DNA of 64,000 nucleotides from Stagonosporopsis chrysanthemi (lineage: Eukaryota > Ascomycota > Dothideomycetes > Pleosporales > Didymellaceae). Below the pieces are notes generated by a model, which had not been told where the DNA came from, did not search any database, and saw only the letters and a program-made list of their open reading frames with translations. Position 1 is the stretch's first letter. Each line of letters starts with the position of its first letter. Both the position numbers and the translations under genes were made by a program. The DNA lies in the NCBI GenBank assembly GCA_022560025.1, contig JAFISE010000039.1:157320-221319 (forward strand). The letters run 5' to 3'. Shown here in pieces: positions 1 to 11,927 of this stretch.

Positions 1-632
1 CCAAGAGGTTGGTTGAAAGGTGTTTGCCACCCTGATGCTAGCTACCTTATAGGCTACGGTAGGCTGATGGACCGCTCAAGCTCTAGATGGCAGCAAACGG
101 CAAAGGACTAGGCGCATGCTTCGGTGCACCCGACCGACGGAGCCTCCGCTGCCCCCGACCCTAAAACTAGGGAAGGGGACCGCTCGGTTAAAACATGGGA
201 ATCTTTAGTTTTCGATTCGAATTCCCATATCAAGTGCCATCCTTGCAGCCATCGAGGTGCCTGCCCACGCGCGGCACGCTTCACCGAGAGCCACACGGAT
301 TTGAGCCTGGGACCCCTTGCGCGCAAACCCTTCGAGCCGTTACTGCTCCTTACCCATCGTGCATCTGGAGGATAGTGCCGCCACTGGTGCCGCGTCTGAT
401 CGTTGCTAGGCCTGCGGAACGATGAACTAAGGCAGGCGCGTTGATTCGAAGACAGTCTAGTCGCACGTCACATCTACCGAATCCGAGTAGACCTGCCGTT
501 ACAGACGAAAGGTGGCTAACCCTTCGTTGCCAAATTCCCCATCTCCGAGCTGTGGCATGTCGAGAACTTGAGTTCTTCCACCTCGGAGCGTGCGTGTCCT
601 CTCTCATCTTCCGTTGCACACAAGCTGCTGCA
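1..632. other. Upstream intergenic DNA, no gene seen
   Basis: Several short open frames overlap here on both strands, but none has a recognisable domain or a fungal start context with a plausible intron partner. It is probably the promoter and 5' leader of the Zn2Cys6 regulator that follows. Confidence 0.6.
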
Positions 633-3440
633 ATGGCCCGCGGCGCTGCAGCCACCCAGCCCACGGACGTGGATGCCCAACAGGGGGAGACCAAGGCTTC
701 CAAAAGGCGATGCGTGCAGTCTGCGTGTGTCCCATGTCGCAAACGCAAATCCAAGGTCAGTGAGCAGTCTATTTGTGTGTCTAATATGTTTTTAAACCAA
801 GGGGCTGGGCTAACATGGAGGGCCGCCCTCCGCGGACTGCTCCTGTGCTCAATTATCGTAACGCTGGGCAGCTCGTCCAATCTGACCTTGTGTCTAAACA
901 ACGGGACGGGTAGATGCTGACTTAGCTTTCAGTGCGACGGCGCGACGCCGTTCTGCGCAACTTGCACGGCCGTCTACAAGACTCCATGCCACTATGATGC
1001 AGAAAGTGAGAGCCGACGTTCAAAGTCGACGTCCGCGGCCTCAGCGGGTATTAAGCGCGAAGCCTCTGCTACGGTCGCGTTGCACCCAAGGGGTGTCCTG
1101 ACCGTCGACTCCATCATCGACTCCATCAGAACCCTTCCAGAGGACAATGTGCTCGACCTCATCCAACAGATTCGGAAAGATCCCAAGGCCGATATTGCGA
1201 CTCTCTTCAATACAGGGCGCAACCCCACCATTCCGCTGCCCCAGCCATCCTCATTCGATGTGCAAAGTCTTGAGTCAGACTTGAGCGTGCTTCTGGGAAA
1301 CCCAGCAGTTACCATAGCAGGCCAGAGCAGGCATTTCGGCCACTCCGCCAGCCTTGGTCTGGTCACTGAGGATGAGGATTATGGCGGCGGTCTTGCTATG
1401 CACACAGTTGACGCGCACAAGCGAGGGACCACCTGGACGACGGTAACAGACGACCTGAGTTTTGTCAACCGCCTCCTGACACTCTATTTCACATGGAGCC
1501 ATCCATTCTTCATCCTTTTTAGTCGCGAGAGCTTCTACAAGGACTTTCAGGAAGGTCGAAACAAGTACTGCTCATCTTTGTTAGTCAATACCATCTGCGC
1601 ATATGCCTGCCATCTTACGGACGAACCTCTCGCACGCACAAATCCCGCCAACTTCCGTACTGCGGGTGATCACTTCTTCGCAGAAGCTAGGAGATTGCTT
1701 CAAGAAGATGAGTCACCCAGTCTTACGACCGTACAAGCGTTGTGCCTCATGGCTATGCGCGAGCCGAGTACCGGACGAGACAGCTCAGGCTTTAGTTACA
1801 TGGGAAGATGCATACGCATGTGCGTTGAAATGGGTCTTCACCTAAATAATGGCGCCAGCCCTGCCTTGGGGCTGACTCCGAGCGAGATCGAGGTTAGGAA
1901 GGTCACTTTTTGGGGCTGTTTCACTGTCGACTCGTAAGTGTACATCTTGCTTTTGGTACAAGAACTGGTGAAAACTTACGTCTACAGAGTATGGTCCGTC
2001 TGCACTGGACGAATTGCCCAACTGCCCCGAGCAGCCATTACACTAGATAAGCCGATTCTGGAGGAGTCCAGTGGACCTGTCGAAGCAAACCACGGAGCAT
2101 TAAAAGTCATAACGACACGTATGTTCCTACAAGAGTTTTCTGCTCTCTCGGAGCTGATCAACGACAACAATTACATGTTTTTTGCGCCGAAGGAAAGGCT
2201 CACAAGCACACGGCTATTGGATTGTTACAACAGATATCAGACATGGTACCGAAAGCTGCCCCCCATTATGCGATTGGAAGGACGTCAACCCGAACCTCAT
2301 ACCATTACGTTGCAGTATGTCAAATCTTTAAAGTTGTGGTGACGAGCGCTGACCTTCGCTAGTATGCTGTATTGGACCGTGATTGTCCATCTTTTTCGCC
2401 CAATGCTCAAGATTGATCTCTTGAACTCGGACGTGCACCCTCGCGACAAATGCATTGAGGCAGCAAACAAAGTCTCGGAACTCACCAGGTTGTACCGCTC
2501 CTTGTACGACTTTCGCACCGCTCACCTCGCAATTCCGCATGCACTTCTCACGGTCACAATAGTGCATCTCCTCTACTCGAAAGACGACCCGACGTCGCGC
2601 CAAAACTTTGTCGAAGGGTTGCAGGGCTTGGAGGCGCTTCACGAATGTCACTACTTCGGAGCGCGGAGCTTCCGCATCATATACACTCTGGCCAAAACAT
2701 GGGATTTGCCCTGGCCAGAAGAGCTGAAAAACTCCAAACTTGTTCCTCGAAGCGACCCCAATAAGCCACCAGGAACAGTCAGCCCTCCAGCTGATCCTCT
2801 TTTAGTGGCTCCCAACACAGCTGCCCTTGTCAGCCGTGTGGGACCGGGCGGATATCCTCAGATCCCTGAGCCTCACCGGAGAGGCAGTCTCTCGATGTTT
2901 GCGAGTAGAAATTTGCACGTCCAGACGTCGTCACGATCTGGCTCAGTTGTTCCTAGTCAGCACCATAGGTCACCGTTGGTCTCGCCGCCACCCACACAAC
3001 CAGCTTACAGTACAGGCATGACGATGGGGTCATACTCGTACGCAGAATCCATGTCTATGACAGTTCCAACCACGAGCTCGGCAACCTCAGAGGCCCCCGA
3101 TGCCATGTTTTGGACTCCTCTTGCTGGCATGCCAGCTCCCATACTTCCTCGCGTCAGTTATCAGCAGATCAGCCCGATGGGTCTGGAAAGTGTGCTTCAT
3201 ACAGGGGACATGGGTGACCGGCTGGGACGTGATGGATTCAAGGTCAACGAAGATTGGCAGCAGGCCGGGGTCAACGGCTATGGAAGCAGCACGCCTAGCT
3301 ACGAACATAGTCAGACCAGTGGGTCATACCCGGTGTCGTACCAACGTGGTGGCCATGGTGCACAGCACGGACAGGGACAGGATGATTTTGATGCTTCATG
3401 GTGGCAGGGCGGAGCAGGCAACTCGAGCCAGATGAGTTGA
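633..3440 (+). CDS. Zn2Cys6 transcription factor, NirA/NIT4-like
   Basis: Four exons, 633-755, 933-1933, 1988-2314 and 2363-3440, give an 842-residue protein; every junction is GT-AG and keeps frame. Residues 32-60 form a binuclear zinc cluster (C-x2-C-x6-C-x6-C-x2-C-x7-C) with the basic run RKRKSK. The first intron falls between the second and third cysteine, a common place in this family. The middle holds a fungal-specific transcription factor domain (PF04082 type): the FTVDSVWSVCTGR motif, whose Ser codon spans intron 2, and then LPRAAITLDKP. The C-terminal third is low-complexity Ser/Pro/Gly. The family acts in the nucleus as DNA-binding activators. The cluster and the following spacer look most like nitrate regulators NirA/NIT4, but the target pathway is inferred from similarity alone, and no nitrate genes lie nearby. 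Confidence 0.88.
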
Positions 3441-4298
3441 TGAATGCCTGGTCCACTGGCAATGTTGTCTTTCGGAAGCGCATTGTTGTCATACTTGTTT
3501 TAATACCCTCTTGATGGTAGTGCCTGGGCGCGACAGCGGCGGTAGGCTCTGGACGATTCTTGTTGCGATTGCACACAGAGCGAGTTGTGGATTTTGGTTG
3601 CTTATCTGATGAGGTGGGATTTGGACACGATTGGCCTGGATTGGTCAAGTGTTTGTTGTCACTTTGCATTAGCTAGCAGCGCATACATGGCCCGATGCAT
3701 GCCCGGCGTTTGGCGTTGGTCGATTTACAGATCAATTATAATCATGACCACAGGTTTCCTGTTGTATTCGACCACCATGTCCGTCTGCTGGATCCCTCTG
3801 GCTTGTCGGAGCCTGGCGATCGCGGCCGCCACTGATACCAATGCACGGCAGTTTTATTCCCGCCACACATGGAAACCCTGCCTTGTCACCTTGTCAAAAT
3901 TTCGTCTAGTTTCTGTTAATAATAGCCGGCAAGTGGCGACGCTTCAGTGCCGCCAGGCTTGGATCTGGCATCAGGTGCTCGAGGCGGTGGATTGTCTTGG
4001 ACCAAGAAAACAAGCAATGCAAGTCGGATCAAGCGCAGCCACGTCCGAAAGGCGAACGCACAGGCCTTCTAAAATTGGCCGATGAGCGCGTGAGTGTGGC
4101 TTGCACCCTTCCCTCCTGTTGTTTCCTGTTCCCCAGACCGGACGTCATTTGTTTACGGGCCAGCCCCTCCATCAGCTTCCGCAGCTTCGTCAGCCGCACT
4201 TCACGTGTCAGCGCTCCGCATCTCCACCTCCACACTTGCGCCACCTGCAAGCTCTCCTGCACTGCTGGACTGGCAACTGTGCCTCCCTAGCCGTCGCC
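3441..4298. other. Intergenic region, RhoGAP gene promoter
   Basis: Nothing recognisable as a gene. It contains the 3' flank of the zinc-cluster regulator and a pyrimidine-rich stretch (about 4100-4290) just before the RhoGAP start, typical of fungal core promoters and leaders. Confidence 0.5.
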
Positions 4299-6955
4299 AT
4301 GAGTAGCGGTATGCGTGCACACCTCGCAAACCGTCTTCGCAGTTCGTCGCTTTCCGCTGTCCCTCCACCACGCCAGAGCTCAGATTATTCAGTCGACTTG
4401 GCCAAGGCCGCTGCTTCCATTCTCTACCGCAGCCCCATTCCCTCCAAGGAAGGACGGCCCGTGTTCATTCTCAACGCTGCTGCCCTGCCAGACACACACG
4501 ACACCGACTTCGACCAGCTGCTCCCCTACGTCCTCGCCCGCCTGCCCGAGGAGGACGACCTGCTGAAGGGCTTCGAGTACGAGGTCGTCTTCTTTGCCGG
4601 CGACGGTGATGGCTCGGTCACGTCCAAGAAGCACAGGCCGGGCTGGGGCTGGTTTCTGCAGGCCTACCATGTCCTGTCTCGCGCCATGCGGAAGCGGCTG
4701 CAGCGACTGTACATCGTCCACGAGAAGGCCTGGGTGCGCATCCTGACCGAGATCTTCTCGACCATCGTCAGCCCCAAGTTCAGGAGGAAGATCTTCCACG
4801 GTATGTCTCTAGCTCCCCCACGATGGCAGCGCGGCTGATATGTGCAGCCTCCACATTGACCCAGCTTGCACTCTATATCCCGATCGAGAATCTCTTGATA
4901 CCGCCTTCTACATACCTCACCGACCGCCGCATATCCAACGACATCTTCGCGCCGTATGCCACCGGCCGCCGTGCGTTCGCCGCGCGCAACCCGTTTCCTT
5001 ACACCAGCAAGGGCACGACACGCTTCCCACGTGTGCTACGAGAGACGACCAGCTTCATCCTTATGGAGGAGAACATCACCTCTGAGGGCCTGTTCCGAAT
5101 CCCGGCACACTCCAAGCTACGGGAGGTGCTCAAGGAGGCATATGACCGTGGTCAGAAATACATCATCTGGAAAGATAATGGTGCAACTCTGCCCATGCCG
5201 CTGTACCCTGAATCCGAGCACCAAGAAGAGATTCTCGCAGAGGTCGACACAAAAGATGCGTATTCCGTGTTCATGGCAGCGGCAATGATCAAGGCGTGGT
5301 ACTCTGGCCTGCGACAGCCCATTTTCCCATCAGAGTCTTACCGAGACCTGAAGCGGTTGTTCGGAGACTCCCAGCAAGTTCCTGATCTTGAGCAGCTTCG
5401 CGATCTCTTCTCGCCTGCTTCCGAGTGGTCTTTTCTGCCTGCTATCTCAAGGGACATTGTGGTGAGGCATCTTCTGCCACTGCTCCATGAAGTGGCCTTG
5501 CGTCAGGAACAGAACAAGATGACAGCCGAAAACCTAGCTGTCTGCTTTGCGCCAGCGCTACTCTGTGGACCGGACCAGATAGAGGATGCTAAGATGTCCT
5601 CCATCATTCGACGGATCTTCACGCATGCTATCGACATGTGGGGCGACGGCCTGCGAGAAGGATGCAGCCAAGAAGCGGATGTTTTCAGAGCACAACTGCA
5701 GCTGCCCAACGATATGAGCGAGTGGGACGACCCAGTTGAGGTCAGAAGAGGGGACAACAGGGATTCCATCGACGAGCAGATGAGCGGTATCACCTTGCAA
5801 GATAACGAGAAGGCGCCTGAAGTATACACAGACTACCCGGAAGCCACATCATCAGCGACGAGGCCTCCTCCTCTGCCTCCTCGGTCGCGCGTTCCGTCCG
5901 CTAAGTCATCTGGCGACTCTGTTCCGAGAAAACCAGCACCCCCTTTAGCAGTACCACCACGTTACTCAACAGTCATCTCAGATGCACCTGATGATGTCGC
6001 TGAATCACCCATAACTTACGCAGCGACCACGGATGGCTTCTCGCCCCGACGACACGAGTTCGATCAAGTGCAGGAAGGGAAGAAGTCCGGTACGGCAGCT
6101 CAAGTTCCTATTCTTGCTTCTTCGCTTGCTGCAACGGATGCGAAGCCGACTACGTTGGCTGCTCCTGCTCCTGCTCCTGCTCCTGCTTCTGCTCCTGCTC
6201 CTGCTTCTGCTCCTGCTCCTGCTTCTGCTCCTGCTCCTGCTTCTGCTCCTGCTTCTGCTTCTGCTTCTGCTTCTGCTTCTGCTCCTGCTCCTCAAATTAT
6301 TCTCCCTAAGAGGAAAGCCCTGACCGCAGCGCAGGTTGACAACGTGGAGAAGTCCGCGGACAAGCAGGACGAAGCGCGCAAGATCTCCGAGTATGGCCTC
6401 GAGCGCTTCTTTCCTCAGGGCCAGCCGCTGGCTGGCCTTACTGATCTACCGGGTATTGACACGACGGGCGACAAGAAGACATGGATGGCTTCTACCCCGT
6501 ACACACAGAGTGCGACGACTTCGCCCAATGCCGCACTATCCCCCACACAGCTAGACCTCAAACCTGCATCGGCAACGGAGGCCAGAAGACCCAGTGTCCC
6601 GTTTTCCAACCGTGCGCCTCAGATTACAGGCCTCGCGCGGCCAGTCTATCCCGCGCCAACCACAAACGCACACGTCCATCCCGTCACCGGCCGTCCAGCT
6701 TCGAAGTCCACCAGTCTCCCTGTCCCTGCATCCAAGTCTAGAACAGTGAGCCCAGGACTGCTGAAGCGCATGCCTAGCCTGGAGCAGACGAACAAGCCTG
6801 AGCCTGAGCGCCTGGCGCCACGCAAGCTGAACGTGAAGAAGGCGTCCGTAGAAGATCTGAGGAAGCTGTATGAAGACCGGGCGGGGACGGCGACCATGCT
6901 GGTCGAGGTCACTAGGCAGAGGAGCCTGAGCGTTAGTCCGAGCATTCGCGAGTGA
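4299..6955 (+). CDS. CRAL-TRIO (BCH)/RhoGAP protein, Ecm25/p50RhoGAP-like
   Basis: Exons 4299-4800 and 4848-6955 encode 869 residues. The start was chosen at the first ATG before the conserved region, in context GCCATGAG. An N-terminal CRAL-TRIO-like lipid-binding module (about residues 25-220, crossing the intron) is followed by a RhoGAP domain (about 230-460) with the arginine finger in GLFRIP and the helix AENLAVCFAPAL that contacts the GTPase. Such proteins speed GTP hydrolysis by Rho/Cdc42 GTPases at the plasma membrane and endomembranes; yeast Ecm25 and human ARHGAP1 share this order. The C-terminal 400 residues are Pro/Ser-rich and disordered, with SH3-type proline motifs and an Ala-Pro-Ser repeat tract. 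Confidence 0.9.
6157..6290 (+). repeat. Ala-Pro/Ala-Ser coding minisatellite
   Basis: Repeats of 6 and 12 bases built from GCTCCT and GCTTCT run without a break inside the RhoGAP gene and encode alternating Ala-Pro and Ala-Ser. All units are multiples of three, so length changes would keep the frame. Confidence 0.9.
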
Positions 6956-7131
6956 TGGATATATTGTTGCTTGAGCGAGCGAGCAAGCAACTTGTTGGAT
7001 ACCCTTGGCCAAGCATATGTTGGTGTTTAGACTTGTTATCTTTATTCGAGCTTTTTGGCTTCCGTTAATTCCTGTATGAGATTCAGGCCATGTCCACAAT
7101 TTGACATGGTCATCTTCCAAATTCATTACAT

Positions 7132-9150
7132 CTATTCATCAGTGTCACTCCCCTCAAAACCTGCACCCCCTCTCCCCTCTCCCTCAAACACAACCTGCAC
7201 CCCAACATCCTGCAGCCGATCCCTCACATCCGTGAACCTCTCGCTATTCCTGCGAAACTCCTCAAGACTACTCTCCGCCTGCTGCAGCGCACGCACAAGA
7301 TTTTCTTCCGTCAACCCCCCACCAACAAGACCCTCAATATCAATACTCTGGAAATACCGCCGCAGTTCCTCCAGATCCGCAAGCAGCGCATTGCGATCCC
7401 CTCCGCTGCGCTGCCCGCGGACGCCAGGCAGAGTCGAGGCGTCGTAAGAGGGCGCGTTGGAAGCGGGCGGGAGCGGGTCAGAAACAGACGTGTACTTCTC
7501 CTTGACCGCGACATCGAGCAGTGAGATCAGCGACTGGTCGTCTGTGAGGATGACGTGGCGCGCCAGATCGAGGGCGTCGATGGGCGCGAGCCAGTACGGC
7601 GCGGCGCCGTCGCCCAGCGGGTCCTCAAACGAGTAGCAGATCTCCACCAGCAGCGACGTGCCTTCGGTCGTGTTCCACAGGTCCTTGGCCCGCGGGACGT
7701 ACAGGCTGCAGAGAAGCTCCTGGAAATCCGTCGCCGGCTCTTTGCCCCACACGGGTTTCGGGATGGGGTTGATGTCCAGCTCCTTGCACAAACGGGCGGC
7801 GAGCCAGGGGTACTCGCGGACGGCGTTCTTGAGGGCACTGCGCGCTTTGACGGGTTCCTTGAGGCGGAGGTGCGCGAGCGCGGTGGAGAAGGCGATATTT
7901 GGCGGGATTTTCCAGGCGCGCTCCAGCACGTCTGAGGCGGCGAGGGAGAGGAGGGATTCGGGCGCGCGGCCGCGCAGGGCGAGTTGGTCCAGCAGCAGTC
8001 GCATGCAGTATGGGTCTTGTTCTGGGGCGAGCGAGAGCATCAGGCGCGCCCATTCGAGCGCGGTGCGGAAGGTTGCGCGGACGCACAGGGTGGCGATGTA
8101 GCGCCAGATGGCGAGGAAGAACTCTCGGTTCTCCGGGCGGGAGAAGGACAGGCGTGCTTTTCCTGCGGCGAGGGTGGAGGAGAAGGTGGAGTGCACGCTG
8201 CGGCCGAAGGTGAAGAGGGCGCGCTCGAGTAGGTCCGAGGCTGACGCATTGTCGCGCTGCTGCTTTGCGATCTCGGAGACCTGGAGCAGCGTGGAGATGT
8301 GGTATGGATTTGTGTGGAGCAGCTGGATCATACGCTCGGGATCGTAGCTGGCAACGCAGACATGGAACCGGCGCTGTGTTTCCTGGTAGGATGAGCTGTG
8401 CACAAAGCGGTACTCGACTGTCCCATCGTCATGCTTGGCGACAATCTCCATACCCAATCCGCCAGAGGTGGCGCGGGGCCATTCTTCCTTGCCCTGGACG
8501 AAGATGTTGCGCCGCAGACTGAGGCCAGTGAGGCGTGAGCCGGGCTGGTTGCGGCCGGCCACGCGGGCGGCGATGCCTTGTGGACCTCGCTGGCGGGGCT
8601 CGTCATCGTCAGCATGCTGCAACGCGGTCCTTCCAAAGAGCTTTTTCATCTCGTTGGCGGCGTGGAGGTGTGTGGTGTCTATGCTGAGGGCGGAGAAGAG
8701 CTGCTGTGTTTCCTCGCTGATGGTGGGCTGCAGAGGTTCATCAGTGCCTTTTTTCCCGCTGGAAGCAACCTTGAGGGCGAGGAGAGCCTGGTCTATTTCG
8801 TCGAGCCCGGAGTCTGCAGCATCTGTTTGTGGGGTGGCAGTCTTGCTCTTGTTTTTGCCCTTCTTTTTCTTCTTCTTGCTCTTCTTGGAGGAATTCGAGG
8901 CAGGTGTAGGATCAACAGCAGGTCTCGCTGCATGCTCATGCTGTTCCTCCTCGTCCTGCTCGTCTTCATCATCATCGTCGTCGTCGCCACCAACATCGCC
9001 GAGCATGGCGAATAAGCTCGGTTTTGCTTGTGGTTTTGGCGCGACTTCCTCTTCTGACTCCTCATCCTCGTGCTCCAGCCTGGCGAGCTTCTCCTGCAGC
9101 TCCTTCTCCTCCTGCTCCTTTTGCGCTCGTCGCAGTGCACGGGACGACAT
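7132..9150 (-). CDS. RQC1: Ribosome quality control complex subunit Rqc1/TCF25
   Basis: A single exon of 672 residues read from the ATG at 9150, where the protein starts MSSRALRR, the usual start of this family; an in-frame ATG at 9192 would add 14 residues. Then follow a Glu/Lys helix, an Asp-rich run, a Lys-rich run (8845-8886) and a long helical TCF25 domain (PF04910). In yeast, Rqc1 joins Ltn1, Rqc2 and Cdc48 on stalled 60S subunits and promotes ubiquitination of the nascent chain. Acidic-then-polybasic order and family length fit. Its start lies 209 bases from the divergent PP2C gene, so the two probably share a promoter. Confidence 0.92.
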   Translation of the reverse strand: MSSRALRRAQKEQEEKELQEKLARLEHEDEESEEEVAPKPQAKPSLFAMLGDVGGDDDDDDEDEQDEEEQHEHAARPAVDPTPASNSSKKSKKKKKKGKNKSKTATPQTDAADSGLDEIDQALLALKVASSGKKGTDEPLQPTISEETQQLFSALSIDTTHLHAANEMKKLFGRTALQHADDDEPRQRGPQGIAARVAGRNQPGSRLTGLSLRRNIFVQGKEEWPRATSGGLGMEIVAKHDDGTVEYRFVHSSSYQETQRRFHVCVASYDPERMIQLLHTNPYHISTLLQVSEIAKQQRDNASASDLLERALFTFGRSVHSTFSSTLAAGKARLSFSRPENREFFLAIWRYIATLCVRATFRTALEWARLMLSLAPEQDPYCMRLLLDQLALRGRAPESLLSLAASDVLERAWKIPPNIAFSTALAHLRLKEPVKARSALKNAVREYPWLAARLCKELDINPIPKPVWGKEPATDFQELLCSLYVPRAKDLWNTTEGTSLLVEICYSFEDPLGDGAAPYWLAPIDALDLARHVILTDDQSLISLLDVAVKEKYTSVSDPLPPASNAPSYDASTLPGVRGQRSGGDRNALLADLEELRRYFQSIDIEGLVGGGLTEENLVRALQQAESSLEEFRRNSERFTDVRDRLQDVGVQVVFEGEGRGGAGFEGSDTDE

Positions 9151-9359
9151 GGCGATGCTTGCACTTGGCGGTGCTGGTGCACTTTTGCTCAAGTCGAATT
9201 TGCGATTTGCTTGTGACGATCGAAGATGACGTCGACGCCGTGGTGGATGCAGCCGTTGCTAGCACGGGCGGGTGGGTGCTGATTGGGCCCGGCGCGACAA
9301 CCAGCGGCTCTCATGAACGCGGTGCGGCGCTCTGCTACTCCACCTCTACCGCCTCTGCC

Positions 9360-11340
9360 ATGCGTCGGGCGGCGTTCCAAGCAGTGCGCTCCCTGCGGCG
9401 GCCGTGTCTGCGCAAGCTGGCCTCTCGCCGCGTCGCCTTCTCGTTCACGGCGCCGAGCAATGGGCTAGCACACCGCGGCCTCCACCACAGCGGGCGCTCG
9501 CGGGCATCCCCGTCGCCCACCATCCTCACCTCGTCGATGCAGTTCCGCGCCATCACGGGTGCGCTGGTAGCCGCCGCCGTCGCTTCCGGTGCCTTCTACG
9601 CTTACAACGGCGACCAGTCCTCCAACGCAACAGCCTCGCCCATCAACCAGGCCGCCAGTCTCAGCTCACAGGCCGCCGCGGAGCCGACCCGGAAGGCGCT
9701 CGTCGTTGGCCAGGGCGAGCTCTACACGGGCACCATCACGGGGACGGGTCCCATCTCCAAGGAGACGGACGAGTACGGCCGCCGGGTCGTCGAGATGCTG
9801 GACCCCGACCAGGCCACGGCCAAGCTGCGCAAGAACGAGGAGTCGTGGCTGGTCGGCCGCGGCCAGGGCGTCGTGCGCTACGATGTTGTCCAATGTCAGT
9901 TTGCTTCCTTGCTTTCCATGTGCAACACATGCCCATTGCCGTCTCGACACCATCTAATACCGCCACAGTGCCCAGCAACTCGCCCATCGAGGACGACCAT
10001 GCTGAGAAGATCATCGAGGTGCCCTCGAACCTGGCCGCGACCGACAACGGCGCGGCTGCGAGTGACTGGATGTTCTGGGGCGTCTTTGACGGCCACAGGT
10101 ACGTGGACACCTGCAGGATATCACATCAGTTGCTAACATGCTTCTCTACAGCGGCTGGGTCACTTCAGCGAAGCTCCGTCAGACCCTCATCTCCTACGTA
10201 GCACGCGAGCTCAACTCCACCTACAAATCCGCCCTCGCCGATCCTGCCCAGCGCATCCCTACACCCGAGTCTATCGACAAGGCCATCAAGAGTGGCTTTG
10301 TCCTCCTTGACGACGAGATTGTGCACGAATCTGTCAAGAAGGTGAAGCAAGCAAAGACCAAAATTGCTGCTGCTGAACTTCTGGCCCCAGCACTCTCTGG
10401 GTCATGTGCCCTTCTCTCGTTCTACGACAGCCGATCGAAGCTCCTCCGCGTTGCATGCACCGGCGACTCGCGCGCTGTGCTTGGACGTAGGGGTGCTAAC
10501 GGCAAATGGACTGCGACTCCATTATCTGAGGACCAAACTGGCGGCACCACCAGCGAGGCCGAGCGACTCCGCAAGGAGCATCCTGGCGAGCCCAACGTTG
10601 TCAGGAATGGCCGCATTCTTGGTGGACTAGAGCCGTCCCGCGCCTTTGGTGATGCCTCCTATAAGTGGTCGCTGGAGACTAATGCTGAGCTCAAGAAGTC
10701 CTACTTCGCTCGTTCGCCCTCATCCCTCCTGAAAACCCCTCCTTATGTCACTGCGGAACCTATCATCACCACGACCAAGGTCGAGCCCGAGAAGGGTGAT
10801 TTTGTAGTCATGGCTACTGACGGACTGTGGGAGATGCTTACGAACGAGGAGGTTGTAGGTCTTGTTGGTCAATGGCTCGATACCCAGGGCAGTGTCAACG
10901 GCGGAAACACCCAGACGCAGTCATGGTTGAAGAGTTGGTGGTCATCGGAGAAACAGCTGCCTATTGATCAGAAGGACAATGGCGCCGGTGCAGGTCAGCG
11001 TGCGCCCATCCGACAGCAGCAATGGGGCACAAAGACCAACCTAAACGAGCGTTTTGTCGTAGAAGACAAGAATGTCGCAACCCACCTTGTGCGCAATGCC
11101 CTTGGTGGCAAGGACCAGGATCAGCTGAGTGCCCTGCTCACATTGCCAAGCCCTTTCTCGAGACGCTACAGGTATGTTTTTAACCCAGCATCAATATGAG
11201 CAAGATCAACGATTTTAATGATTTTTAGGGACGATCTGACGGTTGAGGTCATCTTTTTCGGAGAAGGCACATCTAATGGTGCCGTGACCTTGAACAAAGA
11301 AGCCAGCGCTTCTGCTTCCGAACCGAAAGCAAAGTTGTAG
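9360..11340 (+). CDS. PTC5: Mitochondrial PP2C phosphatase, Ptc5/pyruvate dehydrogenase phosphatase-like
   Basis: Exons 9360-9894, 9969-10098, 10152-11171 and 11229-11340 give 598 residues with all frames consistent. The N-terminus is Arg/Ser-rich with few acids (mitochondrial presequence), followed by a short hydrophobic segment (about residues 61-80). PP2C metal-binding motifs are visible: FWGVFDGHSGW, whose Ser codon spans intron 2, GSCALLSFYD, CTGDSRAVLG and MATDGLWEM. The late DLTVEVIFFG strand is typical of the PDP1/Ptc5 branch. In yeast, Ptc5 dephosphorylates the E1 alpha subunit of pyruvate dehydrogenase in mitochondria. The substrate here is inferred. Divergent from RQC1. Confidence 0.9.
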
Positions 11341-11927
11341 ATGTCGCCTTACCTGACTACTCCGTTCCGCAGGCTCAGCATATACAGTACGGCGTTTACA
11401 TGGCGTATGAACGAGGTGCACGTATCGCCCTCAACGGTATGTATCATTAGAACCTAGTCACCTCGTAAGCGACTTGCGTCTTTGAATCTCGTGCAATCGA
11501 CTCGTATTCATTACAACATCCTCATCTGCTCCAGGCTTATTTTCCGCGATTACCGTAGTAATTTTGTAAGATCCGAGATCCCTGCATCCGGCACTATGCA
11601 TAGACACTTTCCTCGACCCCTACCTCATTACAAGCTGTTTCGTTTACCCACATGGGCGCCAAGAGTGTTTCAACGGCCTGTTAGCTGTCACCAAAGTACC
11701 ACTGCCAAGCTCGTATCATCAACACCTCACAGCTTCTCGCTACCAAGGCTTCTGCGTTATGAAAAGATGCCGCAAGCATCGCGTGACGGTCATGGAGAAG
11801 CATTGAATTGATTCAGCGCTGACATCGCACTCCATGCTATAAGGCAATCGGCTCGCCCCAAAATGTCAGACATGCACTTCACTCATTACTAGTCATTTTT
11901 TTCGCTTTTACATTCGTTTCCTTCAAA
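11341..11927. other. Intergenic region
   Basis: No gene is supported. Open frames at 11482-11811 lack any recognisable domain. It holds the 3' flank of the phosphatase gene and a T-rich promoter just before the secreted protease. Confidence 0.5.

Noticed and set aside
6005..6323. Arg-Ser repeat or poly-Leu proteins in other frames of the RhoGAP repeat
   Set aside because: They are frame shadows of the Ala-Pro/Ala-Ser coding repeat.
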